Positions 1-8,790 are shown, counted from the first letter of the stretch. The stretch: DNA of 64,000 nucleotides from Zobellia amurskyensis (GCF_009725985.1 NZ_RCNR01000005.1:62001-126000), one strand, 5' to 3'. Notes: a model not told the origin generated them from the letters alone. Translations and numbers: made by a program.

Positions 1-1
1 A

Positions 2-424
2 ATCATTAATAAAACCTTAATATCCAAACATGAATGCTATATAACCATACACCAGCATTCTTTAGAAAACCCATATATCTTAGATATAACTAACACTAAT
101 TTTTACGAGACCAATAAACCCATTTATAAACTGCCTATTGGAACTTCATTAAATATTGAAAAAACAAAAGCATTTACAACAGCCGTTAGTGGCTCAACAC
201 ATTCTATTGTATTGGGAAGCGTTTATATTCCCGAACTAAAAGAAATCGTAAAATTTGAGTTTTTCTGGGGAGAGAACCCTACTTATGGCCTTTATGACCA
301 TGACGATAATTACGATATTTACCCACTTGCTCCATGGCAAGAAAAGGCACTACCCTATAAATATTTTTGGGATGGCCATAAAGAATCCCACGATTGGGAA
401 GAATGGAACTCGTTATCCAATTAA
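2..424 (+). CDS. C-terminal part of an unknown protein (gene enters from the left edge)
   Basis: The frame is open from the first full codon at base 2 to a TAA at 422-424, so this is the last 140 residues of a longer gene that starts outside the window. A TTG at 212 could be read as a start, but the uninterrupted upstream frame shows it is internal. The tail is rich in aromatic and acidic residues (YGLYDHDDNYDIYP, then DGHKESHDWEEW) and shows no membrane segment. I do not recognise the family. It is convergent with the RsuA-like gene that ends at 590. Confidence 0.6.
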   Translation: MINKTLISKHECYITIHQHSLENPYILDITNTNFYETNKPIYKLPIGTSLNIEKTKAFTTAVSGSTHSIVLGSVYIPELKEIVKFEFFWGENPTYGLYDHDDNYDIYPLAPWQEKALPYKYFWDGHKESHDWEEWNSLSN

Positions 425-447
425 GCGAGAGTTCTAGAAAAGACAAA

Positions 448-465
448 ACCGATACGAATATCGGT
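448..465 (-). terminator. Hairpin between convergent genes, probable terminator of the minus-strand operon
   Basis: A perfect 7-bp stem (ACCGATA/TATCGGT) closes a CGAA loop. Read on the minus strand the hairpin is followed by a broken T-tract (TTTGTCTTTT), as expected for an intrinsic terminator behind the gene that stops at 590. The plus-strand side has only a short T-run. The rest of 425-589 holds nothing I recognise. Confidence 0.45.
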
Positions 466-589
466 CTTAAGGCTTGTTGCTGCTTACTTAAACAAATAAA
501 CTATGACACAAAGATGTAGCTTTTGTAACTTTCAAAAGTTACCTTAATCTTACTTTATGGTTATCAAATTCAACCTATCTCTCAATTAA

Positions 590-1438
590 TTATTTAATCA
601 TACCCAAATTAACCACCTCTTGCTCCGTTAGGTAACGCCAATGGCCTCTAGGCAAATCCTTCTTGGTAAGACCCGCATAAACTACGCGGTCTAATTTTAC
701 GATTTCGTACCCCAAGGTCTCAAAAATACGTTGCACGATATTTGTTCTGGTACTGAAGATTTCCATACCAATCTGGTTTTTGGGTGCCTTATCTACAAAA
801 CTAACATCTTGCACCTTAATTACCTTTTCATCTACAATGATACCTTCTTGAATTTTTTTCAAGTCGGCACTACGTAAAGGCTTACTTAGCTCAATATGAA
901 ATATCTTTCTTAAACCGTTTTTAGGGCTATTCAAGCGTTTTGTTAAATCACCATCGTTAGTGAACAACAAAAGTCCTGTAGTATCTTTACCTAATTTACC
1001 AACGGGTAAAAGTTCGGTTTTAGTCGCCTTGGAAATTAAGCCCAAAGCAGTACGTCTACCATGCTCATTACGAGCTGCAGTTGTAAAATCTTTAGGTTTA
1101 TTAAGTAAAACGTATTCTTTTTTTATTGGATTCAATAAGCGACCGTCAAACTTAACCTCATCGGTAAGCTTCACCTTGTAGCCCATCTCAATTACAGGTT
1201 TTCCGTTTACGGTAACGCTGCCTGCAGAAATATAAATATCAGCTTCTCTACGTGAACATACACCGGAATTGGCCACATACTTGTTCAAACGAATCAAGTT
1301 AGGGTCTGATGGTTTCTTTGGTTCTTGTTCCGTTTTCTTTCGTACCGGTGAATTGCCACGTGCATAACTCTTCTTGCGGAAAGTACCGCCTTGTCTGCCT
1401 GAAGCTCTCTTATCATTGTTGGAGTCTGATCTGCCCAT
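590..1438 (-). CDS. RsuA/RluB-family pseudouridine synthase homologue with altered active site
   Basis: This 282-residue protein has a basic disordered tail (1-47), an S4 RNA-binding domain (about 48-95, LNKYVANSGVCSRREAD) and an RsuA/RluB-type catalytic fold. Family members convert uridine to pseudouridine in 16S or 23S rRNA through an Asp in the motif GRLD-x-x-T-T-G. Here that motif reads GKLGKDTTG, so the catalytic position (residue 150) is Gly. The conserved Tyr of the following K-x-Y motif is Phe180 (RKIFHIEL). RNA binding looks intact, while catalysis is doubtful unless another residue substitutes. It is the last gene of a tight minus-strand run, 25 bp after the nitrilase. Confidence 0.8.
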   Translation of the reverse strand: MGRSDSNNDKRASGRQGGTFRKKSYARGNSPVRKKTEQEPKKPSDPNLIRLNKYVANSGVCSRREADIYISAGSVTVNGKPVIEMGYKVKLTDEVKFDGRLLNPIKKEYVLLNKPKDFTTAARNEHGRRTALGLISKATKTELLPVGKLGKDTTGLLLFTNDGDLTKRLNSPKNGLRKIFHIELSKPLRSADLKKIQEGIIVDEKVIKVQDVSFVDKAPKNQIGMEIFSTRTNIVQRIFETLGYEIVKLDRVVYAGLTKKDLPRGHWRYLTEQEVVNLGMIK

Positions 1439-1463
1439 ATCTATAATTTATGCAAAGGTAACT

Positions 1464-2414
1464 TTAATCTTTGAACTCTACGGTAGATTGACGCTCCCGA
1501 TTTACGGTAAGCTTCGTTACATCCGGTCTTGAATAGTGCCCAACCGGGTCAAAATTCTGGCGTTCCTCGTAAACCCTGTTAAAATCTAGGTTATGATATA
1601 ACAATCCTTCTTTATCCAGCACAGGTTCTACCAACCATTCGCCATCCGGACCTGCTATACATGACCCACCATTGGCCATAACTTTGGGTGCCTTTTTCAA
1701 AATTTCAGCTAAATGCGGCGTGGTTTCAGGAAAATCACCCCTTTTCATCAATGAAGAAACAGAGATAACAAAACTGCGCGACTCACGTGCTATGAAACGT
1801 GTAATGTCTTTGGTATTATGGTCACTACCCGGCCATACGGCAATATGTAAGTTTTCTCCTTGTCCGTACAAAGCGGTTCGTGGCAAAGGCATCCAATTCT
1901 CCCAGCAGTTGAGTCCACCGACAGTAAAGTTTTTCAGCGGATGCACTTGAAGTCCATTGCCATCACCAGGCGCCCACGTCAGGCGTTCATCATAAGTGGG
2001 TTGCAATTTGCGATGTACCGATTTGATCTCTCCTTTTGCATCAATATAAACCAAGGAACAGTACAAACTATGCCCTCCCCTGTTTTGAGCTCTTTCAATA
2101 ATACCCAAATAGATAGCAATTTTGTTCGTCTTTGCCAATTCACATATCGAGTCCAGTTCCCCTAATTCAATTTGAATAGAATTCCGAGCGTAATGAGCGT
2201 GTAATTCTTTATTGACTTTCGTGTCCCAAGCGGCCCCATCTGTCAATGCTAACCAAAATGGATAACCCGGTAAAAGTGCCTCGCCGAATACTACAAGCTC
2301 CGCTTTTTCATTTGCCGCTTCCTGAATGGTCGCTTCTATTTTTATGAGCGTCGCCCCTTTATCCAACCAAACCGGCGAAATCTGGGCCATGGCAACTTTC
2401 AGTATATTTTCCAT
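1464..2414 (-). CDS. Nitrilase / carbon-nitrogen hydrolase
   Basis: This 316-residue cytoplasmic enzyme belongs to the nitrilase superfamily, which hydrolyses nitriles or amides through a Glu-Lys-Cys triad. All three residues are visible: Glu45 (VVFGEALLPGYP), Lys136 (HRKLQPTYDE) and Cys170 (GLNCWENWMPL). The CWENWMPL context and the length fit branch-1 true nitrilases better than amidases or beta-ureidopropionases. The start codon directly abuts the stop of the UbiA-like gene, so the two are probably co-transcribed. The substrate is unknown, and nothing in the isoprenoid neighbourhood explains a nitrile hydrolase. Confidence 0.85.
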   Translation of the reverse strand: MENILKVAMAQISPVWLDKGATLIKIEATIQEAANEKAELVVFGEALLPGYPFWLALTDGAAWDTKVNKELHAHYARNSIQIELGELDSICELAKTNKIAIYLGIIERAQNRGGHSLYCSLVYIDAKGEIKSVHRKLQPTYDERLTWAPGDGNGLQVHPLKNFTVGGLNCWENWMPLPRTALYGQGENLHIAVWPGSDHNTKDITRFIARESRSFVISVSSLMKRGDFPETTPHLAEILKKAPKVMANGGSCIAGPDGEWLVEPVLDKEGLLYHNLDFNRVYEERQNFDPVGHYSRPDVTKLTVNRERQSTVEFKD

Positions 2415-3320
2415 TTATAAAATCCGATTTAAAACTAAGTCCACATCAATCAAAAGAATACTAAAAACACCAACTATAATAATCAGTTTAAGGATATTAT
2501 GCAACCAGACGTATTCTCTTTTAGATTTTGATTTTATAAGTAAAACTAAAAATAAGATGAGAAGCACAACACAGGCCATAAAGTAGTAGTTCATATACCC
2601 TACATCAAACTTCAGTATCAATAAAAGTGAAGGAATCAATGTTAATAGAATTAAGATTGAAATCAGAATTTTAGAAACTTTACCACCATATAAAATAGGT
2701 ATCGTCTTATAATTCTGAACCAAATCTCCTTTTAAATTTTCTAGGTCCTTGATCATCTCACGTGCTAAGATTAAGAGAAACAAGAACATGGCATGTACAA
2801 AAATTACGTTTTCAAAATTCTTGTAATAAACGAAGACTGCAAAAAAAGGAGCTATAGCAAGAGTTGCGGAAACAAAATTACCGATAAAAGGCAATCGCTT
2901 CAGTTTATGGGAGTAAATCCAAATACCAAAAATATAGGCAGAAAAGAAAAATACCGCCTTAAATGACACATAACTTGCGGCAATAACCGCTAAAAAATTA
3001 AGGATAAAATAAGTGGTTAACTTAAACTGTTGACCAACAAACCGATCGATCATGCTCTTTCTAGGTTTATTGATCAGGTCCTTCTCTGCGTCGTAAAAAT
3101 TATTAATGATATAACCGCTAGCAACTACCAGAGCCGAAGATATTACGATAATGAAAAGATTCACGTCCAAGACCACCTCTCGCACAGGTAGTTGATGTGC
3201 CAAAATATAGATAGACGCTAAATATTGCGCCAAAACAATCATAAGAATATTGTAACCACGCACAACAGAGAACAGACTGAATACCTTTAATAGTAAAAGC
3301 CTATTTTTTCTACTAAGCAT
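2415..3320 (-). CDS. UbiA-family prenyltransferase (geranylgeranylglycerol-phosphate geranylgeranyltransferase-like)
   Basis: An integral membrane prenyltransferase of 301 residues with about eight hydrophobic segments. The first polyprenyl-diphosphate-binding motif NxxxDxxxD is at Asn73, Asp77 and Asp81 (NNFYDAEKD). The second aspartate-rich motif is at 192-199 (DLENLKGD). Homologues in Bacteroidota are commonly annotated after the archaeal lipid enzyme, though I know of no demonstrated product here. It sits 11 bp after mevalonate kinase, so it probably consumes an isoprenyl diphosphate made by the same pathway. A quinone-type aromatic acceptor is the alternative. Confidence 0.75.
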   Translation of the reverse strand: MLSRKNRLLLLKVFSLFSVVRGYNILMIVLAQYLASIYILAHQLPVREVVLDVNLFIIVISSALVVASGYIINNFYDAEKDLINKPRKSMIDRFVGQQFKLTTYFILNFLAVIAASYVSFKAVFFFSAYIFGIWIYSHKLKRLPFIGNFVSATLAIAPFFAVFVYYKNFENVIFVHAMFLFLLILAREMIKDLENLKGDLVQNYKTIPILYGGKVSKILISILILLTLIPSLLLILKFDVGYMNYYFMACVVLLILFLVLLIKSKSKREYVWLHNILKLIIIVGVFSILLIDVDLVLNRIL

Positions 3321-3331
3321 GTAACATGATT

Positions 3332-4270
3332 TTAGAAGTTGTACACCACTTCCAAATTGTAGCCCTTCAATGCTTTTTTAGCTTTATCCAGATCTTCTGC
3401 AAAACCTAGAATATAGCCACCACCACCAGAACCACAAAGTTTTAGGTAGTAATCATTGGTTTCAATACCCTTTTTCCATAAATCATGAAACTTTACAGGT
3501 ATCATAGGCTTAAAGTTGTCAAGCACTACATGAGACAATTGCTTTAAGTTACCAAAAAGTGATTTTACATTTCCGCTTACAAAGTCTTCCACACAGGCAT
3601 CCGTGTGTTTTATAAACTGGTCTTTAAGCATGTTCCGGAAACCCTCTTGCTTCATCTTCTCCATGAAAATCTGAACCATAGGTGCCGTTTCACCTGTAGA
3701 ACCACTATCCAACAAAAATACCGCACCCTTTCCTTCCGGATTTTGAGTGGGTATACTAGTAGATTCTATGTTATCTTTAGAATTGATAAGAATAGGAATA
3801 CTTAAATAACTATTTAACGGATCAAGACCTGAAGATTTCCCATGGAAAAAAGACTCCATTTTACCAAAAATCTCCTTCAACTTCAATAATTTTTCTCGGG
3901 TAAGATTCTCTAGAACCGTAATTTTATCTTGTGCATATTTATCATAAATAGCAGCCACTAACGCGCCACTACTACCTACGCCATATCCCTGTGGGATAGA
4001 ACTGTCAAAGTACATACCACCGTCAACATCTGCTTTTAACGTATCAAAATCAAAAGAGACAAGTTCAGGGCTGTTTTTATGTATTATTTCAAGATAGCCC
4101 ACGTATTCACGAAGACTACTGTTGGATTTTTTGGCAATATCCGAGGGATTCTCATCCGTCTTAAGAGCCCCTTTAAAAAAGTTATAGGGAATGGAGAGTC
4201 CTTTGGAATCTTTAATGATCCCGTATTCTCCAAACAGAAGTATTTTAGAATAAAACAATGGTCCTTTCAT
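3332..4270 (-). CDS. Mevalonate kinase-like GHMP kinase
   Basis: This 312-residue GHMP-superfamily kinase is of the type found in Bacteroidota mevalonate clusters. It should phosphorylate mevalonate with ATP. Visible are the N-terminal KILLFGEYGII segment, the ATP-binding loop PQGYGVGSSGA (93-103) and the C-terminal glycine-rich GHMP motif (CGSGGGGYILGF). It is the first gene of a four-gene minus-strand run (kinase, UbiA, nitrilase, RsuA-like). The decarboxylase of the same pathway is 281 bp upstream on the same strand. Phosphomevalonate kinase and the early HMG-CoA steps are not in the window. Confidence 0.8.
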   Translation of the reverse strand: MKGPLFYSKILLFGEYGIIKDSKGLSIPYNFFKGALKTDENPSDIAKKSNSSLREYVGYLEIIHKNSPELVSFDFDTLKADVDGGMYFDSSIPQGYGVGSSGALVAAIYDKYAQDKITVLENLTREKLLKLKEIFGKMESFFHGKSSGLDPLNSYLSIPILINSKDNIESTSIPTQNPEGKGAVFLLDSGSTGETAPMVQIFMEKMKQEGFRNMLKDQFIKHTDACVEDFVSGNVKSLFGNLKQLSHVVLDNFKPMIPVKFHDLWKKGIETNDYYLKLCGSGGGGYILGFAEDLDKAKKALKGYNLEVVYNF

Positions 4271-4293
4271 TATCCAGTTGATTAGATACAGTG

Positions 4294-4301
4294 CAAAAAT
4301 A
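4294..4301 (-). promoter_or_regulatory. Candidate -7 element of the mevalonate kinase operon
   Basis: On the minus strand the sequence is TATTTTTG, an exact match to the Bacteroidota -7 consensus TAnnTTTG, 24 bases before the ATG at 4270. I see no good -33 TTG at the usual spacing, so the call rests on one element. The rest of 4271-4551 (281 bp) is AT-rich with no ORF, hairpin or riboswitch that I can see. Confidence 0.35.
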
Positions 4302-4551
4302 CGAAATATACCTTTGATGGTAATATAATTCCGTCTCCAACACGATTAACGCTACAATTTTATCTATTAGAACCCATAATTACTGGGGAAATAAGAATTA
4401 AAACATACTATAACCCGTACTTCACACAAACACAATTGATTATCAGCTCTTTTAAAGATAAGCTATATACGTCTTATTTGCCGGTATGGATTAAAACAAT
4501 ATATATTTTACGAAGGTGTAACGACCTATTTCCGGTTTGATTATAAAGTTT

Positions 4552-5637
4552 CTAGTTTATTTTTTCTGCACCGTTTCCTACGTGGTCATGAATAAATTGT
4601 TCGCCTTGACAATATGGGGATAATTCATCTTCAATGAACTTTTGCACTTGGCTTTTTTCATTTTCAGGATAGAGCACATGCACATTTGCTCCTGCATCTA
4701 GAGTAAAGCAAACATGAGTTTTTGATGTCTCTCTAAATTCCCATATTTTATTGATGATTTCAAGCGTATTGGGCTTCATTAAAATAAAATAAGGTTGACT
4801 TGCCATCATCATAGCATGAAGCGTTAGCGCCTCACTTTCAACAATTGATATAAACCCGTCCAAATTGCCTTCTGCAAAAACCGTTTCCAGCTTTGAAAGG
4901 TTTTCATGAGCTTGATTAAATCGCTGTTCCGCAAACGGGTGACCGTGCATGAGGTCATGCCCCACCGTACTGCTCACCTGCTTTTGACCTTTATCGACCA
5001 ACAAGATTGTATCGCAATAATTTTGAAAAATAGAATGTATTTTATGTGGATATTCAATTCCGTATAGATTAGAACTGCCCTCAATTTCAGCGTGTTCTCC
5101 CCATTGCACTATACTACCTTTTATACTACGTGCTGCACTACCCGATCCTAAACGCGCTAAAAATGACGCTTTTTGATTGAAATAATCCTCGGTCATATCA
5201 GGATTTAAGTTGCGCTCTAATTCCATAAGACAAAGTGCTAATGCGCTCATACCGGAAGCCGATGAAGCAATACCGCTACTATGCGGAAAAGAATTAGAGG
5301 TCTCTATTTCAAAATGATACTCTTTTAAAAACGGAAAATATGGGTACACCCGCTCAAAAAAAGTACTGATTTTTGGTTTGAAACTTTCCTCCTTTTTTCC
5401 ATCCAGAGCAATATCAAAAGAAAAAGTAGTATTTGGTTCGTCTAATTTCTTGTAAGAAACAGTAGTTAGCGTAGCACACTTACTTAAAGTAAAACTGATG
5501 GATGGGTTAGCAGGAATCTGATTGGCTTTCTTTCCCCAATATTTGACCAAAGCAATATTACTGGGTGATTTGTAAGTCGTTTTTCCAGATGAAACTGACT
5601 TTATATAGGAGGAAGGAATAAATTCTTTTTCGGTCAT
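4552..5637 (-). CDS. mvaD: Diphosphomevalonate decarboxylase
   Basis: A GHMP-family enzyme that converts mevalonate 5-diphosphate to isopentenyl diphosphate with ATP. The signature NIALVKYWGK is at 27-36, the phosphate-binding loop PHSSGIASSASG at 118-129, and SARSIKG and LDAGANVHVLY follow. The frame extends upstream to an ATG at 5703, but I choose the ATG at 5637 (MTEKEF, 361 residues): the extra 22 residues are unlike the family and would cover the promoter. It is divergent from tspO, 92 bp away. Together with the kinase it shows that this organism uses the mevalonate route. Confidence 0.9.
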   Translation of the reverse strand: MTEKEFIPSSYIKSVSSGKTTYKSPSNIALVKYWGKKANQIPANPSISFTLSKCATLTTVSYKKLDEPNTTFSFDIALDGKKEESFKPKISTFFERVYPYFPFLKEYHFEIETSNSFPHSSGIASSASGMSALALCLMELERNLNPDMTEDYFNQKASFLARLGSGSAARSIKGSIVQWGEHAEIEGSSNLYGIEYPHKIHSIFQNYCDTILLVDKGQKQVSSTVGHDLMHGHPFAEQRFNQAHENLSKLETVFAEGNLDGFISIVESEALTLHAMMMASQPYFILMKPNTLEIINKIWEFRETSKTHVCFTLDAGANVHVLYPENEKSQVQKFIEDELSPYCQGEQFIHDHVGNGAEKIN

Positions 5638-5653
5638 CACGAAATATTTTGTG

Positions 5654-5661
5654 CAAAGATA
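5654..5661 (-). promoter_or_regulatory. Candidate -7 element of mvaD
   Basis: The minus-strand sequence is TATCTTTG, an exact TAnnTTTG match, 17 bases before the chosen mvaD ATG at 5637. This position supports the short start rather than the upstream ATG at 5703. No convincing -33 TTG is present at standard spacing. Confidence 0.4.
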
Positions 5662-5729
5662 GTTTTTACCAAGATTGTGATGGCAGTCAATAGAATAAAT
5701 CACTATTTTAGAGGTAAACGCTTAATACC

Positions 5730-6203
5730 TTGAAAAAGAAAGCCCTTTATATCGCCTACGCTGTAAGTATTTGTTTGGCCATTGGCTTCTTATCTAGTTT
5801 TGCCACTCAAAGTTCCGTAAACGATTGGTTTACAACATTGAACAAACCCAGCTTCAATCCTCCAAATTGGCTGTTTGCCCCCGTATGGACCGTGCTCTAT
5901 ATCATGATGGGCGTAGCCGCCGGTATTGTTTGGGCCAAAGGTTTTTATCACCTGTGGGTACAGACTGCCCTTTACCATTTTGGGTTTCAACTGCTCTTAA
6001 ATGCAGCTTGGAGCATTGTTTTCTTTGGACTGAAGGAACCACTCTTAGCTCTCTTTGTAATTATTACATTGCTCATTGTACTAGCCATCACCATAAAGTG
6101 GTTCAAGGTCGTGAGCAAACCGGCCGCATGGCTATTAGTTCCTTATCTTCTTTGGGTTTGTTTTGCAACTGTACTAAATTACAAGCTTTGGGAATTGAAC
6201 TAA
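5730..6203 (+). CDS. tspO: TspO/MBR family (tryptophan-rich sensory) membrane protein
   Basis: A 157-residue protein with five predicted transmembrane helices. The TspO signature is clear: SVNDWFTTLNKPSFNPPNW followed by FAPVWTVLYIMMGVAAG. Family members bind porphyrins and related tetrapyrroles and influence stress responses. The start is TTG: an in-frame TAA at 5715-5717 rules out any upstream ATG, and TTG followed by KKKALYIAY gives a normal N-terminus. It is divergent from mvaD and convergent with the DUF1697 gene only 8 bp away, so no separate terminator fits between them. Confidence 0.9.
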   Translation: MKKKALYIAYAVSICLAIGFLSSFATQSSVNDWFTTLNKPSFNPPNWLFAPVWTVLYIMMGVAAGIVWAKGFYHLWVQTALYHFGFQLLLNAAWSIVFFGLKEPLLALFVIITLLIVLAITIKWFKVVSKPAAWLLVPYLLWVCFATVLNYKLWELN

Positions 6204-6211
6204 TTTGTGCT

Positions 6212-6751
6212 TCAAGGAGATAATTCAAGTAATTTTATCATGGTATTATAATTTCGGGTAGTAGCCTCAACCTTTAATTTTCTTTCAATAAGGTTGTTGT
6301 TCAGTTTTGCTCTTCCGTATCCTGCCTTACAGAGCAGATACACACAATTATTTGTTATCTCAAAATCTTCATTCGTATAACGTTCAGAACCGAATACCTC
6401 TACAAACTCTTGTTTCGCTGGGTTTTTCAGCAAAACAAAATACACTTGTTTCTGGCCCATTGCATCCAAATCTGTATATGGGTTACCCTCAAATATGTTT
6501 TTAAACTGATTTTTGGTCTTTACTAAAACAGGCACATCAAAACCAAAAGTACTTTTGATATTCTCCGCAATTGAAGCTTCTAAAGTAACTGTACTATCTT
6601 CCTCACTTTGGAAAACCACATTACCACTTTGTATATAGGTTTTTACATTTAAAAAGTCCATCTCCGTTAAAATAGACCGCAACTCCGCCATAGGTACTTT
6701 TTTCTGGCCACTTACATTAATCCCTCTTAAAAGAGCAATATAGGATTTCAT
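6212..6751 (-). CDS. DUF1697 family protein
   Basis: A 179-residue soluble protein with the DUF1697 hallmark N-terminus (YIALLRGINVSGQKKVPMAELR, then YIQSGNVVF). The family is widespread, and its biochemical role is unknown to me. The start is immediately adjacent to the stop of the BaiN-like flavoprotein, so it is probably the last gene of the minus-strand run that begins in the maltose locus. Confidence 0.85.
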   Translation of the reverse strand: MKSYIALLRGINVSGQKKVPMAELRSILTEMDFLNVKTYIQSGNVVFQSEEDSTVTLEASIAENIKSTFGFDVPVLVKTKNQFKNIFEGNPYTDLDAMGQKQVYFVLLKNPAKQEFVEVFGSERYTNEDFEITNNCVYLLCKAGYGRAKLNNNLIERKLKVEATTRNYNTMIKLLELSP

Positions 6752-8035
6752 TTAAAAGCTTTTTGCGACAGCTTGGGCGGCAATAAAACCACCAGTCCAA
6801 GCATTTTGAAAATTGAACCCTCCCGTTATGGCATCTACGTCTATAACCTCACCTGCAAAGTACATACCCGGCAACTTCTTACTCTCGTATGTCTTAAAAT
6901 TAACTTCTTTTAAGTCAATACCTCCAGCGGTTACAAATTCTTCTTTAAAGGTACTTTTGCCATTAATTTTCAGCTCACATTCCGTAAGTTGACGTGCTAA
7001 TTTCTCCAATTGATTCTTGGTAATATCTGCCCATTTATCCGTTTCAGAGATATCTGATGCTCGCACAAGATTGGTCCACAAACGACGAGGCACTTCAACA
7101 GCCTTGGTACGCAATACCGTTTTTTTAGCCTCTATCTCTTTGATTTCAGAAAACAGCCCCATGAGGCCTTCAAAGTTATATTCAGGCAACCAATTAACCC
7201 GAATTTTAAATCGATATTCCATTCCGCTCAACAAACGAGCACCCCATGCGGACAGCTTTAAAATTGCTGGACCACTCAATCCCCAATGGGTAATGAGCAG
7301 CGGACCATCTGAAGTTAAAATAGCCGATTTACCGTTACTACTTTTTAATTTTGTGGTAATTTTTGAAATGTACACTTGGTTTTCAAAAACCTCAACTTGC
7401 GCTAGGGTGCTCACACCCGGTATGCCAGAAATACGCTCATCTTTACAGTTAAACGTAAATAAAGAAGGTACTGCGGGTACAATAGTATGTCCCAAGTTCT
7501 GCAACAGCTTCCATATTTTAGGATTGCTTCCCGTAGCGACCACAACTTTTTTAGATTGATACGTATGTTTAATGGTTGTAATCTGCCAGCCCATTTCAGC
7601 ACCTTCCATTGGAATAGACTCTATTTCCGAGACAGCACTATGCTTTAAAACCTTAATGCCCAAACGGTCGGCTTCGCCTAAAAAACAATCGATAATTGTT
7701 TGAGAAGAATCGGATTCAGGAAACATACGCCCGTCCGGTTCTATTTTTAGGGTTATACCCCTTTCTTCAAAAAAACCGACTGTATCTCCACTACAATAAG
7801 TATGAAAAGGTCCTAAAAGCTCCTTTTCTCCTCTGGGATAGCTTTTTGTCAATTCCCTTGGGTCAAATTCTGCATGGGTTACATTACACCGGCCTCCACC
7901 GGAAACTTTAACTTTCCCCAGAACATCCTTCCCACGTTCTAAAATTGCTATTTTTAAATGAGGCTTTGCTTCAGCAATATGAATTGCCGTGTAAAAACCG
8001 GCTGCACCCCCACCTATAACTATAACATCAAACAT
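6752..8035 (-). CDS. HI0933/BaiN-like NAD(P)/FAD-dependent oxidoreductase
   Basis: A 427-residue flavoprotein of the HI0933 (YhiN/BaiN) family. The dinucleotide-binding motif VIGGGAAG lies at residues 6-13. Family signatures VSGGGRCNVTH, PDGRMFPESDSSQ, THWGLSGPAILKLS and the C-terminal AGEVIDVDAITGGFNFQNAWTGG are all present, and the length is normal. The substrate is not evident. Its ATG overlaps the stop codon of the GDPD gene by one base (TAATG), indicating translational coupling. Confidence 0.88.
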   Translation of the reverse strand: MFDVIVIGGGAAGFYTAIHIAEAKPHLKIAILERGKDVLGKVKVSGGGRCNVTHAEFDPRELTKSYPRGEKELLGPFHTYCSGDTVGFFEERGITLKIEPDGRMFPESDSSQTIIDCFLGEADRLGIKVLKHSAVSEIESIPMEGAEMGWQITTIKHTYQSKKVVVATGSNPKIWKLLQNLGHTIVPAVPSLFTFNCKDERISGIPGVSTLAQVEVFENQVYISKITTKLKSSNGKSAILTSDGPLLITHWGLSGPAILKLSAWGARLLSGMEYRFKIRVNWLPEYNFEGLMGLFSEIKEIEAKKTVLRTKAVEVPRRLWTNLVRASDISETDKWADITKNQLEKLARQLTECELKINGKSTFKEEFVTAGGIDLKEVNFKTYESKKLPGMYFAGEVIDVDAITGGFNFQNAWTGGFIAAQAVAKSF

Positions 8036-8784
8036 TAATTTATGCGTTCAGGATAATTGGTAATGATACCGTCTACGCCAAATCTCTTCATCTGTAGAAT
8101 ATCTTGTGGTTCATTCACCGTCCAAGGATAAATTTTAAATCCGGCCTCTTTTATTTTGAGATTGTTCTCTGCTGTAAGCGATTTAAAACTGGGGTTAATA
8201 GCCTCGGCATTTAACTCTTTGCCAACGGCCAGAGCATCAAGTGGATCTTTACCGATTAATATGGCAATACGAACATTTGAATTTGCTTTGCGCATGGTTC
8301 GCAATTCATCCCATTCAAAACTAGAAATAATAAAATCGTCCAGTTTCCAGTTTCCAGCTTTCACCTCTGCCTCCATCATTTTATTAACATCCGTTGCCGT
8401 GTTCGTTCCTTTCAATTCAATATTTAATTGGGTTTTCCCTCCCATGACATCCAAAATCTCTTGAAGTGTAGGTATTTTATGCCCACCTTCCACGGTCAAA
8501 GCTTTCAACTCGGCCAGGGTATAATCTTCTATTTCTCCCTCTCCATCGGTCAACCGCTCTATGGTATCATCATGGAACACCACAATTTCTCCGCTTTTAA
8601 TCTTAAAAACATCAATTTCTAGCATATCCACACCCATTTCCATAGCCTTTTCAATAGAGGCGATAGTATTTTCGGTTTCATGCCCCATGGCACCACGGTG
8701 GCCAATTATTAACGGTTTATTATTTTCCATACAACTTGACGTGACTAAAACACAAAAGATAGCCAGAATTGATAACTTATTCAT
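8035..8784 (-). CDS. Glycerophosphodiester phosphodiesterase, lipoprotein
   Basis: A 249-residue enzyme of the GDPD TIM-barrel family, which hydrolyses glycerophosphodiesters to glycerol 3-phosphate and an alcohol. Catalytic and metal residues are visible: His29-Arg30 (GHRGAMGHETENT), Glu56 and Asp58 (LEIDVF) and His71 (FHDDTIERLT). The N-terminus is a lipoprotein signal with the lipobox ending at Cys18 (VTSSC), so it should be anchored in the envelope. It lies 6 bp after the GH13 gene; the link to sugar metabolism may only be shared transcription. Confidence 0.88.
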   Translation of the reverse strand: MNKLSILAIFCVLVTSSCMENNKPLIIGHRGAMGHETENTIASIEKAMEMGVDMLEIDVFKIKSGEIVVFHDDTIERLTDGEGEIEDYTLAELKALTVEGGHKIPTLQEILDVMGGKTQLNIELKGTNTATDVNKMMEAEVKAGNWKLDDFIISSFEWDELRTMRKANSNVRIAILIGKDPLDALAVGKELNAEAINPSFKSLTAENNLKIKEAGFKIYPWTVNEPQDILQMKRFGVDGIITNYPERIN

Positions 8785-8790
8785 GATATA

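Noticed and set aside
5638-5703. Upstream ATG of mvaD (22 extra residues)
   Set aside because: The extension is unlike the family, and an exact -7 element lies at 5654-5661 within it.
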